Shown here: in pieces, positions 60,809 through 64,000 of the stretch | Position numbering within the stretch: the stretch's first letter is position 1 | Layout: each line of letters begins with the position of its first letter | Source: Lentibacillus jeotgali | GTDB lineage: Bacteria; Bacillota; Bacilli; Bacillales; Amphibacillaceae | DNA: 64,000 bases | Assembly (NCBI RefSeq): GCF_000224785.1 | Contig: NZ_AGAV01000019.1 | Location: 1-64,000, forward strand | Direction of reading: 5' to 3' | Translations under genes and position numbers: made by a program | The notes under the pieces: model-generated | What the model saw: only the letters and a program-made list of their open reading frames with translations | Databases searched by the model: none | Told to the model about the DNA's origin: nothing

Positions 60809-61657
60809 ATGGTTAAGAAAACCTCAGTTTCCAAGGAAAAGATAGATTTAATCAAAGAAAAAGCAAAAATGTCCAGACTTGAAACCATTAACTTGATTGC
60901 TAAGGCAAAAAGTGGTCATTATGGATCGTCTTTTTCAAGCTCTGAAATATTTGCCACGTTATATTATCACGTTATGAATTATGATCCGAAAAACCCGCAG
61001 TGGGCAGATCGAGACCGCTTCGTTATGGGAAAAGGTCATTCGGCCGTCGGTATGTATCCGATTTTGGCTGATGTTGGATTCTTCCCAAAAGAGGAATTAG
61101 AGACTTATACAGATGTGGGAAGTCCATTCGGCGATCATCCTGACATGAACAAAATTAAAGGTATCGACTTCAGCTCAGGTTCTATCGGGCACGGGTTATC
61201 TGTAGGTGTCGGAATGTCACTTGGCGCCCGGGTAGATGGCAAAAATTATAGATCCTATATCCTGATGGGGGATGGCGAACTGCAGGAAGGACAAGTCTGG
61301 GAAGCGGCAATGAGTGCACCTAATCACAAGTTAGGTAACCTTATTGCGATTATCGACAATAATAAAGTGACCGTTGACGGCGTGACAGAAGAATTAATGA
61401 ATGTTAATCCGATTAAAGAAAAATGGCAGAGTTTTGGCTGGAATGTAGTGGAAGTTGACGGTCATGATGTTGAGGCTTTAATTGAGACATTTGACAATTT
61501 GCCTTCTCCGGATTCCGAGATTCCAACCGTCATCATTTGTGATACTGTAGCCGGTAAAGGGGTTTCATTTATGGAACACGGTTATGAATGGCACGTTGCG
61601 AATCTAGGTGAAGATGATATGAAAAAAGCTATCAAAGAAATAAAAGGAGGCTTCTAA
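60809..61657 (+). CDS. Transketolase, N-terminal subunit
   Basis: A 282-residue TPP-binding half of a split transketolase: LIAKAKSGHYGSSFSSSEIFATLY, GKGHSAVGMYPILAD, GSIGHGLSVGVGMSLG and the TPP-Mg motif GDGELQEGQVWEA...IIDNNKVTVDG. GGAGGG precedes ATG 60809. With the next gene it transfers a two-carbon ketol unit. Split transketolases in catabolic loci act in unusual sugar pathways (for example apulose 4-phosphate or sulfo-sugar cleavage), and this locus is LacI-controlled with a TRAP importer, so a dedicated substrate is likely. Confidence 0.88.
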   Translation: MVKKTSVSKEKIDLIKEKAKMSRLETINLIAKAKSGHYGSSFSSSEIFATLYYHVMNYDPKNPQWADRDRFVMGKGHSAVGMYPILADVGFFPKEELETYTDVGSPFGDHPDMNKIKGIDFSSGSIGHGLSVGVGMSLGARVDGKNYRSYILMGDGELQEGQVWEAAMSAPNHKLGNLIAIIDNNKVTVDGVTEELMNVNPIKEKWQSFGWNVVEVDGHDVEALIETFDNLPSPDSEIPTVIICDTVAGKGVSFMEHGYEWHVANLGEDDMKKAIKEIKGGF

Positions 61658-61660
61658 AGT

Positions 61661-62653
61661 ATGGCTGCAACAACTTTTCATAAAGATACCTGGGAATTAT
61701 ATAAGAGTATGGAATCATCCAAGCAATTGACGGTCGGTGAAAAACTGGCAAAATTGGGTGACGATCATCCTGAGGTTGTCGCGCTTTGTGCCGATCTCGG
61801 AAAACCGACTAGACTCTGGGATTTCGGCAAGGAATTTCCGGACCGCTTTTTTAACTTCGGTCTTGCTGAAAAAAACATGGTTACAGCAGCAGCAGGTTTG
61901 GCCAGTACTGGAAAAACACCTTTTGTTGCGACCTACGCCTCTTTTTTAGGGGTGCTTGCAGCTGAAAATATCCGTACAGCTGTCGCTTATACCAATCAGA
62001 ATGTGCGCTTGGTTGGTACACATACAGGTATTGCAATGGGCTTTTACGGCTCATCTCACCATGCGACAGAGGATATTTCCATCACACGTGCTATGGCAAA
62101 TATGACTGTCATATCCCCAGCTGATGGAGCAGCTTTGGCGGAGATGGTAGAAGAGTCGGTTAAATCATACCAAGGTCCGATTTACTTCAGGGTCAGCCGC
62201 GGACGTGAAGAGCCGGTTTATCAAAAAGAAGCAAGTGATGTGCAAAATAAAATTGGAAAAGCAAACATTCTCAGAGATGGAACAGATTTAACCATCATTG
62301 CTTGCGGAATTGAAGTTAATGAAGCGTTAAAAGCTGCTGAAGAGCTTTCTGAAGAGAACATTTCAGTTCGGGTTATTGATATGCACACGATAAAACCAAT
62401 GGATACGGAAGCTGTTTACAATGCAGCCAGAGAAACAGGTGCCATATTGACAGTGGAAGAACACAATATTCAAGGAGGACTGGGCAGCGCCGTATCTGAA
62501 GTGCTTATGGAATCAGGAATCAACTGTAAATTCAAACGCCATGGTTTCTACGATGAATATTCTTTGATAGGAAAACCTTATTATTTATATAAACATTATA
62601 AGCTGAATGGTGAAGGAATTGGGTCAGTTGCACAGGAATTTCTGAATCAATAA
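61661..62653 (+). CDS. Transketolase, C-terminal subunit
   Basis: A 330-residue protein with the pyrimidine-binding domain (FGLAEKNMVTAAAGLASTGKTPFVATYASFLG) and the transketolase C-terminal domain (GTDLTIIACGIEVNEALKAA; VEEHNIQGGLGSAVSEVL). ATG 61661 follows AGGAGG with a 3-base intergenic gap from the N-terminal subunit, so the two are translated together as a heteromer. Confidence 0.9.
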   Translation: MAATTFHKDTWELYKSMESSKQLTVGEKLAKLGDDHPEVVALCADLGKPTRLWDFGKEFPDRFFNFGLAEKNMVTAAAGLASTGKTPFVATYASFLGVLAAENIRTAVAYTNQNVRLVGTHTGIAMGFYGSSHHATEDISITRAMANMTVISPADGAALAEMVEESVKSYQGPIYFRVSRGREEPVYQKEASDVQNKIGKANILRDGTDLTIIACGIEVNEALKAAEELSEENISVRVIDMHTIKPMDTEAVYNAARETGAILTVEEHNIQGGLGSAVSEVLMESGINCKFKRHGFYDEYSLIGKPYYLYKHYKLNGEGIGSVAQEFLNQ

Positions 62654-62745
62654 TTCAAAATAATAGCGGAAGGTGCTGTTTTTAAAAGCAGCCGCTTTCC
62701 TCTTAAGCTAAATATTGAAGTTAGACAACAGGAAATAGGAGATGG

Positions 62746-63513
62746 ATGAAAATGAACTTTGAAGGTCGTGTTGCAATCATAACCGGTGCTGGTTCTGAAA
62801 CTGGTATCGGAAGAGAGATTGCCAGACAACTAAGTAAGAGAGGCGCTAAAGTTGTATTGGCAGATATAAATGAGAGCGGTTTAGAATCAGGTGTCCGTGA
62901 AATTGAAAGGAACGGAGGAACAGCATCCTCTATTACAGTGGATGTCACAAGCAGAGACAATGTTCAACAAAGTATTAAAGAAGTGACTGAACGGTTTGGA
63001 AGAATAGATATACTTGTAAATAATGCTGGCGTCTCACGTCCAACCGGTGTTACAGAGATTCCAGAAGACGAATGGGATCTTGTTTTCAATGTTAATATGA
63101 AAGGTGTATTTTTCCTTACTCAGGCTGTCTTGCCCTATATGAAGGAAAACAATTACGGCCGAATTGTAAGCATGAGCTCAGTTTCCGGTAAACGCGGCGG
63201 CGGCATATTCGGCGGTTCACATTATTCAGCGGCTAAAGCCGGGGTAACAGGCTTTTCGAAAGCGGTAGCAAGAGAAGTTGCCAAATATGAGATAACTTGC
63301 AATACTGTGGCTCCCGGAATGATAGGTGGCACTGATATTACCAGTGGCTTGCTGACAGAAGAAAAGAAGGCCGAAATTCAAAATGGCATTCCGCTTGGCA
63401 GAGTTGGTAAAGTTGAAGATGTCGCTTACTCAATTGCCTTTTTGGTATCAGAAGGTGCGGGTTATATAACTGGTGAAGAACTGGATATTAATGGTGGTTC
63501 TCATATAGATTAA
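62746..63513 (+). CDS. SDR-family dehydrogenase of the transketolase locus
   Basis: A 255-residue FabG-like short-chain dehydrogenase: GAGSETGIGREIA, NNAGVSRP, SMSSVSGKRGGG, catalytic YSAAKAG and the end YITGEELDINGGSHID. ATG 62746 or 62752 could be the start, both close to AGGAG. In this context it should oxidise or reduce a sugar, polyol or sugar acid feeding the transketolase step. A 92-base gap with small inverted repeats separates it from the transketolase. Confidence 0.82.
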   Translation: MKMNFEGRVAIITGAGSETGIGREIARQLSKRGAKVVLADINESGLESGVREIERNGGTASSITVDVTSRDNVQQSIKEVTERFGRIDILVNNAGVSRPTGVTEIPEDEWDLVFNVNMKGVFFLTQAVLPYMKENNYGRIVSMSSVSGKRGGGIFGGSHYSAAKAGVTGFSKAVAREVAKYEITCNTVAPGMIGGTDITSGLLTEEKKAEIQNGIPLGRVGKVEDVAYSIAFLVSEGAGYITGEELDINGGSHID

Positions 63514-63546
63514 TAGACACATTCCTTAAAACGGTTGTTGGTGTCC

Positions 63547-63579
63547 AGTCTTTTCTCTGTACCATCCAGAGAAAAGACT
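63547..63579 (+). terminator. Hairpin between the SDR and TRAP genes
   Basis: A perfect 13-bp stem (AGTCTTTTCTCTG at 63547-63559 with 63567-63579) without a T-run. It may attenuate or process the message before the transporter gene. Confidence 0.5.
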
Positions 63580-63619
63580 CCCTTAGGAAAAGTAACTCAG
63601 AATGAAAACTGGATACATT

Positions 63620-63633
63620 TGTAAACGCTAACA
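63620..63633 (+). promoter_or_regulatory. CcpA cre site before the TRAP transporter gene
   Basis: TGTAAACGCTAACA matches every fixed position of the cre consensus and lies 40 bp before the TTG start of dctP. Confidence 0.72.
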
Positions 63634-63672
63634 CCCAAAATTACTTTGTCATCATCAGGAGGGAGGGTAACT

Positions 63673-64000
63673 TTGAAAAAACTGCGTAACTTTATAATTC
63701 TATTGATAGTCGCTATGGCAGGCAGTTTAATGTTTGCATTTGTTTCATCTGCAAATGTTGTCGAATCCAAAAATGTCATAACACTGCGAATCGGGCATGG
63801 TTCTCCTGAAACAAATGAAAGGCATGCAGCCGTCATGCGTTTCAAGGAACTTGTAGAAGAAAAATCAGATGGAAAAATAGAAGTATTGGTTTATCCTAAC
63901 GAACAGTTGGGCTCTGAGGCTGAAATGATTGAGAGTGTGACGTTAAATGATCTTCAAATGGTTGCTGCAAGTGCCTTCAGTCAATATGACCAAAGGATAA
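63673..64000 (+). CDS. dctP: TRAP transporter solute-binding protein, DctP family (5' part)
   Basis: The first 109 codons of a gene that runs off the window. TTG 63673 follows AGGAGGGAGGG. A signal sequence (KKLRNFIILLIVAMAGSLMFAFVSS) is followed by the DctP start ITLRIGHGSPETNERHAAVMRFKELVEEKSDGKIEVLVYPNEQLGSEAEMIE. It binds a sugar acid or other carboxylate for a TRAP importer whose membrane subunits should follow outside the window. It is probably the uptake system for the transketolase-SDR pathway. Confidence 0.85.
   Translation, partial: MKKLRNFIILLIVAMAGSLMFAFVSSANVVESKNVITLRIGHGSPETNERHAAVMRFKELVEEKSDGKIEVLVYPNEQLGSEAEMIESVTLNDLQMVAASAFSQYDQRI

Overview
The window looks like chromosomal DNA of a low-GC, spore-forming, probably halotolerant member of the Bacillaceae (Oceanobacillus/Virgibacillus/Lentibacillus type). 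The support is strong AGGAGG-like ribosome binding sites, TTG and GTG starts, several good CcpA cre boxes, a CotA-type spore laccase, YlmA- and MtnE-like proteins resembling Bacillus, and many Na+-coupled transporters. The genus is an inference. I saw no rRNA, tRNA, phage, transposase or CRISPR locus.

Layout: 1-9 kb holds the tail of a sulfoacetaldehyde acetyltransferase (Xsc), an APC permease, a GntR/UTRA regulator, a structured leader-like RNA, and an operon for a multi-subunit FAD/Fe-S amine or imino-acid dehydrogenase with a Na+ symporter and a monomeric sarcosine-oxidase-like protein. 9.4-18 kb holds a DmpA/NylC-type peptidase, a FadR-type regulator with a 26-bp perfect palindrome, and a six-gene operon (YhdT, PanF, M20 amidohydrolase, tartrate/D-malate-type decarboxylating dehydrogenase, SDR, ALDH) whose order of chemistries matches complete degradation of pantothenate to beta-alanine and 2-oxoisovalerate. 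18.4-25.8 kb is the reductive pyrimidine pathway (HydA, PreT, PreA, NCS1 permease, carbamoyl-beta-alanine amidohydrolase), which also ends in beta-alanine. 26.3-32.5 kb holds two more symporter units, each with a tiny membrane partner, and a YtcJ-like amidohydrolase. 32.5-38.4 kb holds a PucR regulator divergent from a class III omega-aminotransferase, alanine dehydrogenase and MmsA/IolA, a route from beta-alanine (or taurine) through malonate semialdehyde to acetyl-CoA with recycling of pyruvate.

38.8-60 kb is mixed: class I FBP aldolase, YeiH/TauZ-type exporter with a divergent CysL-like LysR, DMT permease, GldA, secreted GH84 enzyme, a deletion scar with IclR and MFS remnants, an orphan OpuAC lipoprotein, an FMN reductase, a sulfolactate-dehydrogenase-like protein, RraA, laccase, an SDR broken by one stop codon, an LCP protein, an ABC ATPase and MtnE. 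It also contains short tandem repeats: a striking array with an exact 21-bp period (ten copies), a smaller array of the same family in the opposite orientation, and six copies of a 20-bp repeat. 60.6-64 kb is a LacI-controlled sugar or sugar-acid locus: split transketolase, SDR and the start of a TRAP transporter.

Taken together, most of the first 38 kb reads as a CcpA-controlled scavenging island in which pantothenate, pyrimidines and perhaps beta-alanyl peptides converge on beta-alanine, with a second thread of sulfonate metabolism (Xsc, aminotransferase/Ald, YeiH, SlcC-like). All functions are inferred from sequence by eye, without database searches.
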